Made by a program: the position numbers and the translations under genes. This document shows, one piece after another, positions 1-14,073 of a DNA stretch of 64,000 nucleotides. The stretch's first letter is position 1; each line of letters starts with the position of its first letter. The stretch covers positions 10,600,418 to 10,664,417 of the forward strand of contig JAGGNK010007004.1 in assembly GCA_017590115.1 (NCBI GenBank), written 5' to 3'. The notes under the pieces were generated by a model, which had not been told where the DNA came from, did no database searches, and saw nothing but the letters and a program-made list of their open reading frames with translations. The DNA is from Montifringilla adamsi. Taxonomy: Eukaryota; Chordata; Aves; Passeriformes; Passeridae.

Positions 1-3000
1 TAATAATGGACTGGATCAGATCCCCATTTAAAATGGCCTCTAGAGAAGTACAAGTGTTTCACACCAATGACCAAAGCAGTTGTGGAACTAATTGCAACAC
101 TTTGTCCAACAATTCATCAACTACAGTAAAGACCCTATATCCATATGCCATTAATAAAAGTCAAAAAGAGTGAACAATTAGTACTCAAGGGTGTTAATAA
201 CTGGAGTGGGGGAATTATCATTTTTGCTGAAGACAGGCTCCTGGTAAATTCAAGGGGTGGCTCATAACTAGTTAAATTTTCTGGAGGAGAAGGATCTCTC
301 CTTTGGCCAAAGACAGTGGCTAAATCAGAGGAAGGACTTCTAAGTGTGCTGGGTTTCATACTTGTACAGTAGCAGTTTCCCCTGCACACAGGGAGCACAA
401 ACCCTGCCAGATGTCCTGCCTGTCCCATGGCCTCACATGGAGCAGCAATGGCATGTACTCACAACAGTTGTGCAACTCACACACAGTATCAGTGCTGGAA
501 TTATGCCCAGATTCAGCCCTGGTCATTCATAAATATGGGCAGAGCACAAGTCCTTGATTATAAACACTCTTACATGCAGTTATGCAAGTGAGTGAATAAT
601 TCAGGCTTTCTTCCCAGATACAGCATTATACTGAGCTATGTAAGAACACAGCTCTGCTCTGGCACAGTCTGACATCTCTGTACATCAGCCCTTTTCTCCA
701 GCACAGCTTGTAAACTGGGGAGGAACAAAGTGTACAGAAAAGCCTACGGAAGTGTGACCTCTCATGGCATCACCCTCTCCCTCCTGAGCATCCCTCTCTC
801 TCCTGCCTGGCTTCCACTGTGTGTTTACTTTTTGCCTAACACCAGGATCCCAAGAAAAGAGAGGTATACCAACAGCCTGCTGGGCTGACACATGCCCGCA
901 GCTGGCAGAGCTATGCCAGCAAGACTGTGGCATTTTGAACTCCAGGGAGGGGTTCAGCAGAAGCATGCCCGTAGCCAAGTACAGCTGTGTGGGCTGCAAA
1001 AATGCAGCCCAGAGAGAGAGGATCATTGTGGGAAACTGAACTCTAATCCCACAGACTCCATCACAATCCATCGAATCCATTTCAATATCACATATGCACT
1101 TCACAGGGTTGCTATAAGAACCAGATAGCTGTAAGTTAGAGGAGTTTAAATTTAACAAAGTGTTTCCATCTTTAGTAGAGCAGAAAATACTACCAGCATT
1201 CCCCACAGTTACCCAACACCCTCTACCGAAACACCATTTTCTCAGTGACTTGCTCAGGCACCTCAGTATTGACTGATTTCCTTCCTTCCTTGATTCTCCC
1301 AATTTTCCCTTGACTACACCATCTTTGAAATCCATTTCCTTGACTCATACTGTGTCATGATACCATGTGTTACAGACAGAGAGCTCCACAAAAGCTCCCT
1401 CTGAGTCCAGTGAGAGGTCCCCTAGGCAGCCCAGCCTCATCCTGCACTGCTCCAGGACCCAGCTCCAATTTCCTGCCCTGCAGCCATTAAATGGTGCTGG
1501 CTGATTTAACACTTCAAGAGTCACATGTGAAAATGCTCTGGCCATACCTTTCCTGGTATATGTGTGTGTACTCAATTTGCATACAAGCAATAAAGCAAGT
1601 AAACATAAAGTGCTCATTACTTTTCAAGGTGACTTTACGGTCCCAGTCAAATTTGGCCTTTAAAAATTTCCTTGGAAAAGTACACTATTATCTACATTGC
1701 ATCCTACCAGAAAACAGACAGCGGCTTTTTGCAGGTTTAGTTATTTGATCCTTGCAGCAACACACGCCTGACACAGTTTTATAGCACTCTGTGGAGTTTT
1801 CTAGCAATACTTCTTCCATCTCGCTAACAGACAGTGGAAGTGGAGCACGCCTCTCGTACGGGTGTAAGCATGTTTCCAGACCTTACAGCCAGCCCACAGC
1901 TGCATAATATTAAACACAAAAGTAAATTATCATTCCCTATTGCATTATATGAAAGGGCAGAATACAGCTAACTGCTTAAGCCTCTACATAATTCTTTTAA
2001 TCTAGAAGAGAGAAAGTGCACGCTTTGAGAGCTATTTTTCTTTGGAATGTTCAACTAGGTCTGCTGTTCTAGGTGAGTATTTCATATAGATAGTGCTAAG
2101 CAGAAGAAATAATTCCTTCCACTCTTCTTCATAATACAAATTCTGATATAAAACCACATTAGAAGTCAGCCTGATATGAGCTCAGACAGCTACTTTACAA
2201 ATGCTCAGCTGATTCCTCAGATATTCACAATAAAATAAAAAATTTTACTTGTTGCCTTGCTATAAATTTGGACTATGTTTGGCAGTTTTGCTTTGGTGTT
2301 GTACTATTTTTAGCAAACGTTTAGCAATTTGGTTTGGTGCTTGATAGGTAACCACAGCAAGAAACAAACAAGGGAAAAAAACCCAGAGCATTTAAATTAC
2401 CTAATTTTACCATAAAACATCTACACATTCATGCAAAAAATTAAAAGCTCCCACCTTAAAGTGATTTATTTTTCTGCAGCTAAGAACTATTTTGTGGCCA
2501 GAGGAAAAGGTTCCCAAAAGTGCTTCTTCCAGAGCTTTGTGCACACTGTAAAAACCTGCCAGTGCCTGCAGAGACTGTTCTCCTGATCACTTTTTATGCC
2601 TGCACTGTGCAAATGTTACATACAAAGTGAGTGAGAGTGTTTTTTAAAAACAAACAGAAAAATCATAAAAAGGAGGTGCTTCAATTCTTTACTTCCATTC
2701 GGATGAAAGCTTGAGGTATTGTCTGTCTTCCTCAAAAAACAGAACCATTTCTCTACTAAACACAAAACATACCTTAAGGACCTGTAACTTGTTGCTTACT
2801 GTACACATGAAAGAGAGTATGAACTAACCTTCACTTCAATGTATTCAAGATTATTGGGCCAGCAACCATCTTTTCATCTTTAGTTTAGCACTCAGTACCG
2901 TGGGGCCAGGTTTGCTTATCCCAAAGACAGTCTCCATGGAAGTGTTTGTTTATGGGGAGAGAAAGCCTCATGGGATTATTTTTGCTTGACTTTATAGGGA

Positions 3001-4136
3001 GTTGTGATGCCTCTCTAGATGCACTTTATATTTCTAATGCCAGTTCATGTGTCTAATCAGCTTTAAACCTCCCTAGAATATACTCTCAGATCATGTTCAG
3101 AGGGACACAACACTGGCACTCCACACTGTCTTCCTCTTTATTTTTAAATGCTTCTACTCTTATGCCTGTGGGGAAAGGAGACAAGCCAGCATGCCTGCAG
3201 AGACAGTGTTGTGGGCTCCCAGTTCCTGCCAAGCTCTGCAGCAGCCTGGATTTTTTGTCTGGCTCCAACTGAGCTCTCACTACTCACCCTCTCTGAGCAC
3301 TGCCTGCTACTGCTGAGTTCACAAAAATCCCCAAATGAAGAGTTAAAAGCTGCACAGGAAAGTTGGAGCAAGCCTGCAAAAACATTTTGATAATCTTGTG
3401 TGCAAGTAAAAAGGCAACAGTACATAATAGCCAGGAGCCCACGTGCTCTGCCCTGGGCTAGACATAAATTCTCCATCCCGCTCCTCTGCTCTAAGTGATT
3501 CCAGGTCACATCCATACATCACGGAGCTTTACTATTGTGCTCACGGTATTTAAACTTGGGGCAGGAAGCAGCTGGGCTCCAGTGTATGATCTCATATGGA
3601 TCTGGGCACATATTTCCATGGGACCATGGTACAGCTTTAGCAGGCTTAATTTCTGCTCCATACCTATTTTTCTGCTGGGGAAGGAAATGCCATGTGGACT
3701 CTGGCACAGGCAGTGGAGAGCTGACGGCAGAGTATCTCCAGAGAGAACCACGGTGTTACAGAGATGTTGAAAACAAACAGCTACCCAAAATTGAGAGAAA
3801 TATAAATTTTGACAAAAAAATAGCAAAGCACAGGTCCATCTCTGAACACACCCAGACCACAGGCAGTTTTACACAGAAGTGGAACACAGGGCAGGCTCGG
3901 GTTCCACACTGGAGGCTTTGCTCTGTTTGTTTGACACCAGTAACTTGGGCTGCACTGCACAGAGAGGTGCAGAAGAAATCAGGCATTGAGGAACTGGCAC
4001 TGAGCATGGGAATGGGGCATCCCTCAGCCTCTGCAAGCAGAGCCAGGCAGCCAGAGGGTCCTCTGCCAGTGCACACCACAAGTCAGAGAACCTGAAGTCA
4101 CCTATCTATTAGAAGAGACTTTGATCCCCAGCTAGT

Positions 4137-4312
4137 CACAGAATATGCTGAGTTGGAAGGGACCTACAAGGATCATGGAGTCCAGCTCCTGGCCCTGCAC
4201 AGCACCATCCCCAAGAGTCACACCATGTGCCTGAGTATGTCCAAATGCTTCTTGAACTCTGTCAGGCTCGGTGCTGTGGCCACTTCCCATTCCAGTGCCC
4301 AGCCAGTGGGAA
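4137..4312 (-). mobile_element. CR1 LINE 3' end, 5'-truncated
   Basis: Read on the minus strand, this is a typical avian CR1 tail. The diagnostic TTGGAAGGGACCTACAAGGA and the CTTGAACTCTGTCAGGCT block are visible on the plus strand. It ends in an ATTCTGTG-type 3' terminus at 4137. Only about 175 bp of 3' region survives, with no coding capacity. Confidence 0.85.
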
Positions 4313-5568
4313 ATGTTCATTTTTACAAACTGACACCAGAATAATTAACAGAAGTGTCACGAGAAGTTCCCCTAATGCCTACATGCACACTAACTAACAC
4401 ACTAAAAGCAGCAGTGTTTTCACACAGTTAGATCAAAGAGCCTGTGGATCAAGAAGGTCATGGTTTGGTTACAGTGTCTAAACAACTAAATCACTGGGTA
4501 CCATTGGGCCTGTCACCTGATCTCATTATCCTGATCTCACCAGCTCTGGAACTTAGTGACCTTCCCAGATCAATATTTCAGAAATGACTGAAGTTTTAGA
4601 GTATGCAGAGATTCTCTCATAGTTGGTTAAATAATTATATCAAAAGTCCAGGAAAGGAGAGTACTTGTCCCAGAATACTTGTCCCCCCTTTCCTGTTAGC
4701 ATACATTTTTCAATTGCTCTGGAATACAGCACATACACAGAGGGGGTAAGGATTTTCCTTTGCAAAATGAATCAGAGTATTTTTTTCATTAGAACATTTT
4801 GGAGATTTTTTTTCTTTAATCAGATTGATATTACAGGCTCTCTTACATTTTTTTACCTTATGTTTTCCAGGACTGTGTAAAGGCATATAGGAAACTTTAC
4901 TCTCCAGTTTGTTTTTTTTTCTCATTTTCCCCTCTGTAAACAGAAAGTCAGGTTCCTTGGCTGTCAACATCTTATCACGTGCAATTGTATTTCCTTTTGC
5001 CAACTTTCATTGAAATATCGTGTGAGCAAGGAGGAGGAAGCCAAGATCAGTTCATAGCCAACACACTGATACTACTTTGTTTTCTATGCACCTGACACAT
5101 GTTTGCCTGGTTCCAGCTCACCAAAAAGCCTATACTGGCCACACAAATTAAATTAACTTGAGTTTCAATCTCCAAGATTTGGGTTTCTTTTTTTTGTTTT
5201 TAATTTTGTTTTACACAGTAAAAAAATAACCTACTTTTAAAAACTTGGCTAAGGCTTCTTCCTTAAAGTTTTATTAGTTCTGCTCCACAAGAATAAACCT
5301 GGCAACAAAATCTCACAGCTTTATCATGAATCCCTCATTATTTGGATTTTTCTGAAAACATCAATATTAAAATTGCATGATTGCATAAGGAAGTGAAGTT
5401 TGGGCACTGATAAAGGGCCCCAACCAGAGTTTATTGTGGCTTGATGCTGCTTGGTAGAATCAAAAGCAATTTCAAAGTCCTGAAACCTGTGAGCAAGTAA
5501 AGACATGCTTATGGCTTGAATAGCAAAAGTGGGAGTCACCAGGGTTGGGGTTACCCCCACTCCTTGCC

Positions 5569-5591
5569 AAAAAAAAAAAAAAAAAAAAAAA
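5569..5591. repeat. Poly-A run (23 bases)
   Basis: A homopolymer of 23 A. There is no recognisable retroposed sequence immediately upstream. Confidence 0.9.
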
Positions 5592-7336
5592 GCACAATAT
5601 TTTGGAGTTTGAGTAACGAATCTAAGCATTCAAAACCCTGCAGTTGTTCATTCTGCCGATGGCAATGGCGTGCAAGCATGAGAGGCTTTCCTTGCCACCT
5701 GGAAAGATAACACCCACCCCCAGCAGCACTGCACCACAAACTGCCTTCCCTCTGAGATGGCCAGATGGCTGTCTCAGCAAAGAGACAGGTCTTGAAAAGC
5801 AAGGACTTGCGCCAGTGGAAAGTCTCCTGTTCTCCAAGAGACACGTTTCCTGCCAGAACTGCGAAAGATTCCCCCAACACTTCTGTTCCCAGCATTCACA
5901 CACTGAACAGTAGGGATGATGATTATTTAGGAGGTTTGGCTGTTACCAGAGCATTCTGTGGAAGAGCAGTGACATTTCTACTGCTAACTAAGCTTCCCAA
6001 GCCTACCTACAATGCTGGGTTATACAAGCCCTGAAACTGATTGAATGCAGTTAATCCTGCTGGGACTGCCACACTGACTTGTCTTCTCCAAGTTAAAGTG
6101 TATAAAGTGAATTTATTCTGCTCTGTATTTCAGAGTTCACACTTCAATTTAGAGCAACTCCATGGAGTTCAGCGGTGCTGCTCTTGCTTTACAGCAAGGT
6201 AATAAAGATCATAATCAAACCTTCTATACTGCTACGGTATTTCTTACTCCATCATGTTGGGAAAGGTATATTCCTCTCATCACAAAGGCATGCGTAGCTA
6301 GATACCACGTTGTGTAAAGATTATTTCTCCTGATGTGGCTGGCTCTGACTTTAACTGGGGCATTTGAGCACCCTTACAGACTAAGCATAAACAACAAAAT
6401 CCTCTTCAGAGACAAAAACTAATTTAAAAGAATCCATTTAACTTGTATTTGACAGCTAGAAGAATGCCAGTTGCTTTTAGATAGTGAGGTTCATGACCCT
6501 TCAAAAACAACTCCAAAATATGCTGTGCTGACATTCCATGAATAGTGAGGGCTGGGAGCTCCCTTTTAATTTCTTTTTTGGTAGTCAACAGTAAGGGAAA
6601 TTATGGTTTCAGTAATTTATCTCCCTCTTCTTATACATGCATATCCAAATGCCAAACTTCATATACTAAAGCAAAGCTAGAGCTGTACCTGTATTCACCT
6701 GTGCCACTGATGAACTCTCTATTCTACCCAGGGATTCCTCACACAAATCAATAATATCTTGGTGGTTTAAAAAAAAACAAAACCAAAAACATATGCTTCC
6801 ACATCCAAGTTTAGGAACTCAGAATTAGTCTGTAAATAATGTGTAAAAGTTGGAGGTAAAGGAAATGAAGCTATAAATGAAGAGCACAACAAATGAACTG
6901 CTGAAAAGATACACTGTTCATGTCACTGCTCCTTGTAATATTGAAAGAAAAAAAAGAATGGGCGCACACTTGTTAGAAATGTGTCTATTAAGAGACACAT
7001 TTACAAGAATCAGTGTTTTACACAACTTTCTTAGGCCAAATTTCCACTTCAATTTATATGGTCCTTCACTAAGATAAGACTTCAACCAATCTTCTGAAAC
7101 ATAACTGAGTTTTCACCTTATTCTGAAACACAGTCAAGAGTAAACATATAATAAATTCAGGAGCTGAAGAAACGAGACCAAAAAAATTATGTATCATCTG
7201 GGACTTCAGCTGAGGACAATCCAAATTTGTTTTTTGCTTCTGCAAGTAGATTAATTCATTGCTAAAGGAATGACCCTAATTACTGGGCCTCCACTTTGAA
7301 ATTTTTTTTTTACATACAGCATGAGCAAAAATATTT

Positions 7337-7406
7337 TTAAGGGGGAGAGAGGGAGGGAGAGAATGGGGGGAGGAGAGGGAGAGAGAGGGGGAAAGGGAAG
7401 GGGGAA

Positions 7407-7437
<31 letters not shown>

Positions 7438-7438
7438 C
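7337..7438. repeat. Purine-rich (GA)n/(GGGA)n tract
   Basis: About 100 bases are almost pure purine on the plus strand, grading from GGGAGA-type units to a (GA)n run near 7408-7437. It is a simple repeat. Confidence 0.9.
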
Positions 7439-10400
7439 ACTCATAGGAAATGTAAACAACAGCCAGCTAGTAATTGAAAGAAATAATTGTTTCCCATTAT
7501 GTCTGACAGGCAAAGCCTAGATTTAAAGTGAAATTGCAAAAACACAAATTATGCAAGATGTGGTTTCCATCTAAGCAAAAGAAGTTTGTTTCTTTGAATG
7601 CTGCAGTTTCAGAGTTGAGTGCACTCATCTTGGGACAAGCTGCTAGCCAAGTTGGGCCGCAAGTATTCCCACTAATTTTTTAACACTGCTAAAAATGCAT
7701 TTGATTTTCACACAGCTGGTAGCCAAAGCTTTGTCTGAATAGACATTGTCCGTGCAATGCACACATTTAATTTAAGATATATTAGTCAATTTGAAAGCTG
7801 CACTACTCACTGAGCTAATACCCTGTAGTTTCAACAGAATAAGGTTTCATAAGCAGTTCAAGGAGAGCAAGGCTAGTGGGACACTATTTTAAATGAAATA
7901 AAGCCTGTGAAAATAATTGATTACACCATGTGCTACCAAACTCTCCTAATAAAAACAGAACAGTCAGAACATGTCTCAAGCAAAGTGGCCAGCAGATACT
8001 CCAGGGAAGGGATCTGGCCCCAGGACTGTGGCCTGGTTGGCCAGTAGGAAAGCGCTCTGGGCACGCTGGGAGCTGTGCAAGAGGACAGGCAGGCATGATC
8101 AGGCTTGGCAAGATTAGGTCAAGTGAAACATCGCATAAACATGATTGCAGAAATCACATCAGTGACAATCTCCATCAATGTATCAGCAGGCTGAGCATTC
8201 AGAGTTTTGCCATCCTTGTGCAGATCCTCAGCTGAATAAACAGGCATGACCTGCTGAGCTGTGGTCCTGTGGCTGCAGCGGTGTCTGTGCTACCTGCAGC
8301 CACTCAAGTGAAACGAATACAGCTGGCACCTACCTCAGATCCTGACCAGATCAGCAATGCAGGAGGTGTCTCCACAAGGAAGGAAAAGAGCCATTACCAC
8401 CATCAGAGGGTTAACTTAGATGGGCTGAAGCCATGGCCTTGTCTCTGCAGTTGGAAGCACTGAGCTCTACATCTGGGCTGTTTAAAAATCTCCTGCTCAA
8501 GCAGAGATGAAAGTTCCCCCAATCTAGTAGTGAACTGGAGCTCTTCCTGTTCCATAGTTTTAAAAGCTTGTACAAATAAAAACAGAAAAACAAGCAGTGG
8601 TCTTGGCCCACCATTTAGAGCCTGGTTTCACTTCAGCTCAGTTCCAAGCAGAAAATGCTAGAGCCTAAAGGGTCAAGACAGAGCATGGGGAAAGCTGTGA
8701 TTGACTGAATGTTTAATTGGGTTATCATAGATCATAGATCAGTGATATCCAGCCCCCCAAAATTCTGCAGTACTCCAGAGCTGCTCTCCAGATTCAGTGT
8801 GACAGGACTCAGTGGTGTGCTGCTGTCAATAAGTACATACACTTCATGCTTACTTGCTTTGCCTAAAGTACAAATCATAAATAGTTGTATGTGACAAATT
8901 CCCCAGTATTGAACCTTCACGGCTGCCAAGCAGCATGCTGCAGAACAGAACAAGGAGGGCTATAATTTTCTTTTCTTCGTTTTGTTATTTGACCTTCAAT
9001 TTTTCAGTTGTCCTTGGATGGGTCTGGAACTAAATATAGTCTTTTCAGCATTATTTATATGTTTAACTCAAAGCTCCCCACATGTGTCAAGGGACTATCA
9101 CAACAGTCTTCTAAATTGTTTTAACAGCTTATTTTAAATTGGAAAATGTCATTTTTGAAAAACCATTGTCAATTAATTATGATTCCACAAACTCCTACCA
9201 GCTTTCCTGTGTTTTGTAACAATTTGCTCACAGCCTACAAGACAAAGCCTCCAACTTGCTCAGAGAAAGCTCTTGAAACTGCCCAGCCCTTGAAAATGCT
9301 GACTGATCTTTAAATTAACACAATGATAATGATTTTGGCCACCAGCTATTTACAAATGCAATGCAATTTAAAATTAAAACCCCCATAGATGGATCAGCTG
9401 CCTCCTTGGGGATCAACAGTCACAGGGGTTGAAACATCCCTTAGTTTGTGGAGATACAATTCATTATTTAGAATTGGAACCAAAACCCACCACATTCGAA
9501 GGAAGTCATTAGTGTTTGGTTACATACAGTAATTCCTCCTGAGCCGAGCAATATATTTTTTCAGTCAAAAGGTCTTTCCCAAGCAAGGAAAAGATAAAAC
9601 AGTCACTGTAATGATCCTCTGTGAAACCTTGAGAAAGGACATTTTCTGCCTCGGTGGGGGTGGTTCTCTGGTGTCTATGTCAGCTACAGAGCTAACCAAA
9701 ACAACACAGAGCTGGGTGGGGGGACAGGTACAGGAGCACACATGGACGCACACAATTTCTATCATGTAAGAGAAATTTCCCCTATATCATCACATTCTGC
9801 AAACAGCATCAATTTTCTTTTATTTACATAACCAGTGTGTGCAATTTCACAGAAGGATTTATGGTGCAGCTTGGGTTTCTGTGTGGGTTGTTCTTTTACT
9901 GTATCAATATTATGTTTAACAACATTTTTCAGTTAGAAAAATGTCCATGTGAAAGTTGAAAGGTGGGAGAATTAGGTTCTCAGGTAAGAAACAAAAACCC
10001 CACAATACTGTTTTATCACTGGTCTAAGCAATGCAAACCAAATTCAGCCTATGAATTTAAAGGGCTTGACTAGTAAATCAGCTTAGAGCTGTTATTTAAG
10101 AGCTCAGAATTCCTTGGATAATTAATGAGACAGGCTGTCCATGTGAACTTTACCAAAACGGTTTTACATCTTACAGTCAGCTCTATAACTCGACCCTAAA
10201 TAGTGTCACCCAGAAAAACAATCAGACACTGCTACCAAAAATTGCTACAAGATTTCCTGTTGTTAACCACCTCCTTTAAATCCGGATTTTCAAAAGAACT
10301 AAGCACCTAAAATATTTCACTTCTGTGGGAAGAAAAAAAGAAAAAAGCTATGTTGCAACGCAGCTTTCATTTCCTTAAAGCTCTGAGTTCAAGTTCCATA

Positions 10401-11257
10401 GATACTGCAAGTCTAAATGCTCAGACGTAAGCAAATCACCTTGGGAAACACTTTCCCAAATACAAGTTTTTAAAAAACTTTAAAAAAATTATTCATGTGC
10501 ACTTGTCAGTCAAGGAAATTTCTATTGAACTTTTTTTGCTGCTCCCTAACTTTACTAGGGCAATTGAGCAAAGTAAACAGAACTCAGTTCTCACACAAGT
10601 TTGAGACCCTGTTTTAATGATTCAGCAAACTCAGGTTTAGGGCCTCTGATCAAAACCCTCTCAGCCATACCACACAAAGAATTTATTTGGTAGAAAGAAG
10701 TTCTTTTAACTGAAATTTGTTACTATGGAAAAGTGAACTTCATACCAGGTACAGCCTTCGTTCTCCCAGTAGCATAGCAGAAATGGTATCACTTAATTGT
10801 CTTGCACCCCAGCTGTATAAATCAAAATTGTCTCCTGTGCCCAGCCCTGCCCCGATGAGCTCTGCCTCGGAGAATGATCTGGTGCTGATGAGTGTGAACC
10901 CACAGCCTGGTGCTGCAGTGACAGATCCTGGAGCGCTGGGGAGAGACTGCCGTTTTTCAAAAACACAGAACAACACATCAACACCACAATGAAGATATAC
11001 AAGGCAAAACCGAGGCAGTGTCATAAAATACACTCAGGGTCAATAGCTAACATCTCTGTTATAAAAATTCTATTGGTTTTACCCAAGGTTATTTCCTTAG
11101 CTGCCAGGAGTCATTTGGCTAGAGATGGGATAAGGGGGATGCTTTGGGCACTGAACATGATCTTTCCAATGATCAGATCAGTTTGGCTGTTTGTTCTGAA
11201 TCACTTTCTATGTGTTTATATATAAGTGCAAATGCATACATACATGGATACTAGCAA

Positions 11258-11305
11258 GGTGTTTACACAAAAGCTCTCAGGAGCTTTTTGGATGTGAAAC
11301 CACAA
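11258..11305. repeat. 48-bp hairpin element, copy 1
   Basis: This segment recurs at 14026-14073 in the same orientation with four substitutions and no gap. It has an 8-bp perfect stem (AAAAGCTC / GAGCTTTT, 11269-11276 and 11281-11288) around a TCAG loop. Similarity stops sharply on both sides. I do not recognise the family. Confidence 0.8.
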
Positions 11306-13193
11306 TATTTTCCTTCAGTTCTAAACCTTGCTTTATCAAGACAACCAAAAGTAATGTTGCCAAATTTTACTGCCCTCCTGTCCCCCAGCTAGTTCCAAGT
11401 TCTTTCATATCTCAGAGGCTACTCTTTACAGCAAAAAGACAGCCCATTAACCTAGCAATGTTCAAACTTTTATCACCTTTCTCTGTCCCTGCAAGGATAG
11501 ATACTACTCCCCCAGGCTCCAGCCTAGGAACATCTGGCTTGGCCACCCTCCTCCTGTACAGAAGCACGTCTCAGGAGGGAGAGCTGAGCAGAAAGGTTCT
11601 GCTGAGATAAGATATACCTGCAGCTGCACCTCTGCCAAGAGCTGACCTGCAACTATTCCCAAGCTTCTGGAGATCTTGCCATACACTTTACCTACCAGCT
11701 CTGCATCCAGACAACCCTCTGTTCTTTCCCTTGCATGATCTCCTTCCATGGCACTTCTGGGTCTCAACCCCACACCCCCCTGCAACTTTTGGTCATCCAC
11801 CTCAGACTTTGAGCTGTTCACCGTGGCCAAACTAAAGCAGGAAAGCAAGAAGTGCTATCAGCCAAGGGCTCACAATAGGATGAAGGGGCCAATTCCTGTC
11901 GTCTTCCACCAATCTCAGGCCTGCAACAAGCTTGTGCCCAGCCACAAAGCTGCTGCAGCACTGGAGAGCATCTCCTCACTGACACAGGGACACACAAGGC
12001 AGCAAACTCTGAATGAGATTTTTTTTCTTGTATTCTCATCTCTGCCATGTTTATGAGGCACTCAGCCTCCCTCAGATTATTTCTGTCCCTCATCCTCCCA
12101 CGGACAATAGTCCAAATCCATTCAGAGGGAAGATGCAATGGCTGTGACTGCAGAGTTCCTCCAGCATATCCTCTAGCATTGCTAAATTACACACTATTTA
12201 ACAACCAAGCATCTCAATTTTATTAGTAGTCTTATTATTACAGCATTGTAAAAGAAAAACAAAGTGGTGGGGGTGGGGGTTCGTTGTTTTTGTTTATTTT
12301 TTTATGATGAAGCTGCCACTGTCTGGAGGAAACTTGTGCTTTGCACACACAGAAAGGCACACACGTATTTCATATGGTGCATTGCAAGCTGCATGGAATA
12401 GAAAGCAGATGGAGGAAAATGGCTATAGAGAAATGGTTCTCCTGGGCATCATCTGTTGATTTGTTTTGTTTATAGAAGGAATGAGATTTTTATCTCTGCT
12501 CAAAATATAAAATGCTTCCATGGCACTGAGTTCACTGCTTGGCTATGCTCTCACTCAGGAACATAAATAAAAAGGGGGAGAAGGAGGGGAAAAAAAAGGT
12601 TTTACTGCCCAGAATCCCTAGCAATGTCAAAAATCAAATAGAAAATGTCCACCAGTGACACAATTAAAGCCTGAAAGAGGAACTAAGTCACCAAGCTGCC
12701 ATGGAAATAAAGGCCTTCTTACCATGCTTGTTAACAGCAAGAGTCTCCTAAAGCTGGGGAGGCAGGTTAGGGATAAACTACCCAAATCCCAATTCTCAAA
12801 CCCCAGACTGAGTCCTGGTAGGATGAACATACTTACATTGTAAATACACCTTACAGTCCTTATGAGATTCCTGGCCTGAGAAGGCACAGGTTCCTACAGT
12901 CCTTCCACCATCTTGTGCCCACTGTAAAAATTCCAAGCTCACTCTGCAGCCTTGCTAGGGGAGGTTCCTCACTCCTCTGTGCCTGACACCCAGGATCTGA
13001 TGGTCTCTTTCAGTTAATACCAGACAACATCTCTGTGTCCTAGGAGAACACCAGATGGCTGCTTTTCCACTCAAATTGAGAGCACTTCCATTCATATTAA
13101 ACAAAAGTTACAACTCAGGAAAGAAAATATATTGTGAAACCACTGAATACTTAACTACTGCTAAAAATTTAAACTTTTTAAAATTTTAAAACA

Positions 13194-13234
13194 CAACTAC
13201 CAAGAGATACAACTACCGAGAGACACAACTACAC
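13194..13234. repeat. 16-bp tandem repeat, about 2.5 units
   Basis: Units CAACTACCAAGAGATA and CAACTACCGAGAGACA are followed by a partial CAACTACAC. Confidence 0.8.
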
Positions 13235-14025
13235 AATCTATGAGAAATTACCCAAGGTCCAAAACTTTCTAGCAGACAAATTTTTAAATACTATTCTTTT
13301 GAAATAGGAAAGGCTCAAGGTTTGTTGCCATATCTAGGAATAATTCTCATAAAACTGAGGATTCTTTATCTTTGTACCACCAATTCCTACCCCTGAAGAG
13401 GGGACGTGAGTGAGCAAGGCAGATACACAGAAGTGAAGGCTGCTGAATGTTACTCCAGAACAACCCTGTTTCACAAGCTACAAGAGGGGATCTGAAGCCT
13501 TTCTGGAACCACCAAGAGGTGTTTGCTCTTCCTGAAGCTGTTGGTCAGAGCTCTGACCTGAATGGCTGCTGAGCAGCTATTGGTCAATTCAGAGTCCCAT
13601 ACTGAGTACAGTTCATCATAGCATGCACAGTCATTAATCAGTCCAGTACAATAGTGTTACACTCACAGAAATCTATCCCAAAATAAATATGCAGCTTCTC
13701 AGTTTTGCTACTATGAACCTTATACTGAGATCTCTGTTGGGAGAGATTGTTTCATCTCAAGCCATGATGAGTATTTCAGAAAATCTTAAAACAGAGATTT
13801 GTTAGTCTTTGGAGAACAAACAGATCATATCGATATTTTAAAGATGGAAGAGGGCCCTTGCAGTTTTTGACCACCATCACTCTCTGTCTGTCATGCTAGC
13901 ATGCAACCCACTGAAGATCCTTTAGCTGCTCCTTCCTCTCCCAGGATGGCTTTATTTCATGTCTTTCCCACATTTCAAACCACATGCCTCGACGACCTCT
14001 TCAATTGTTATAGCTCTACTGAGAG

Positions 14026-14073
14026 GGTGTTTACATAAAAGCTCTTTGGAGCTTTTTGGATGAGAAACCACAA
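14026..14073. repeat. 48-bp hairpin element, copy 2
   Basis: This is the second copy of the element at 11258. The same 8-bp stem (14037-14044 and 14049-14056) is kept while the loop changes to TTTG. It lies in presumed TBXAS1 intron. Confidence 0.8.

Noticed and set aside
8120..8235. Minus-strand peptide containing VTDVISAIM, resembling the TBXAS1 TTDVVASVAF motif
   Set aside because: Flanking residues do not match the expected RCYCNY lead or FGTPVD continuation, and a stop follows soon after.
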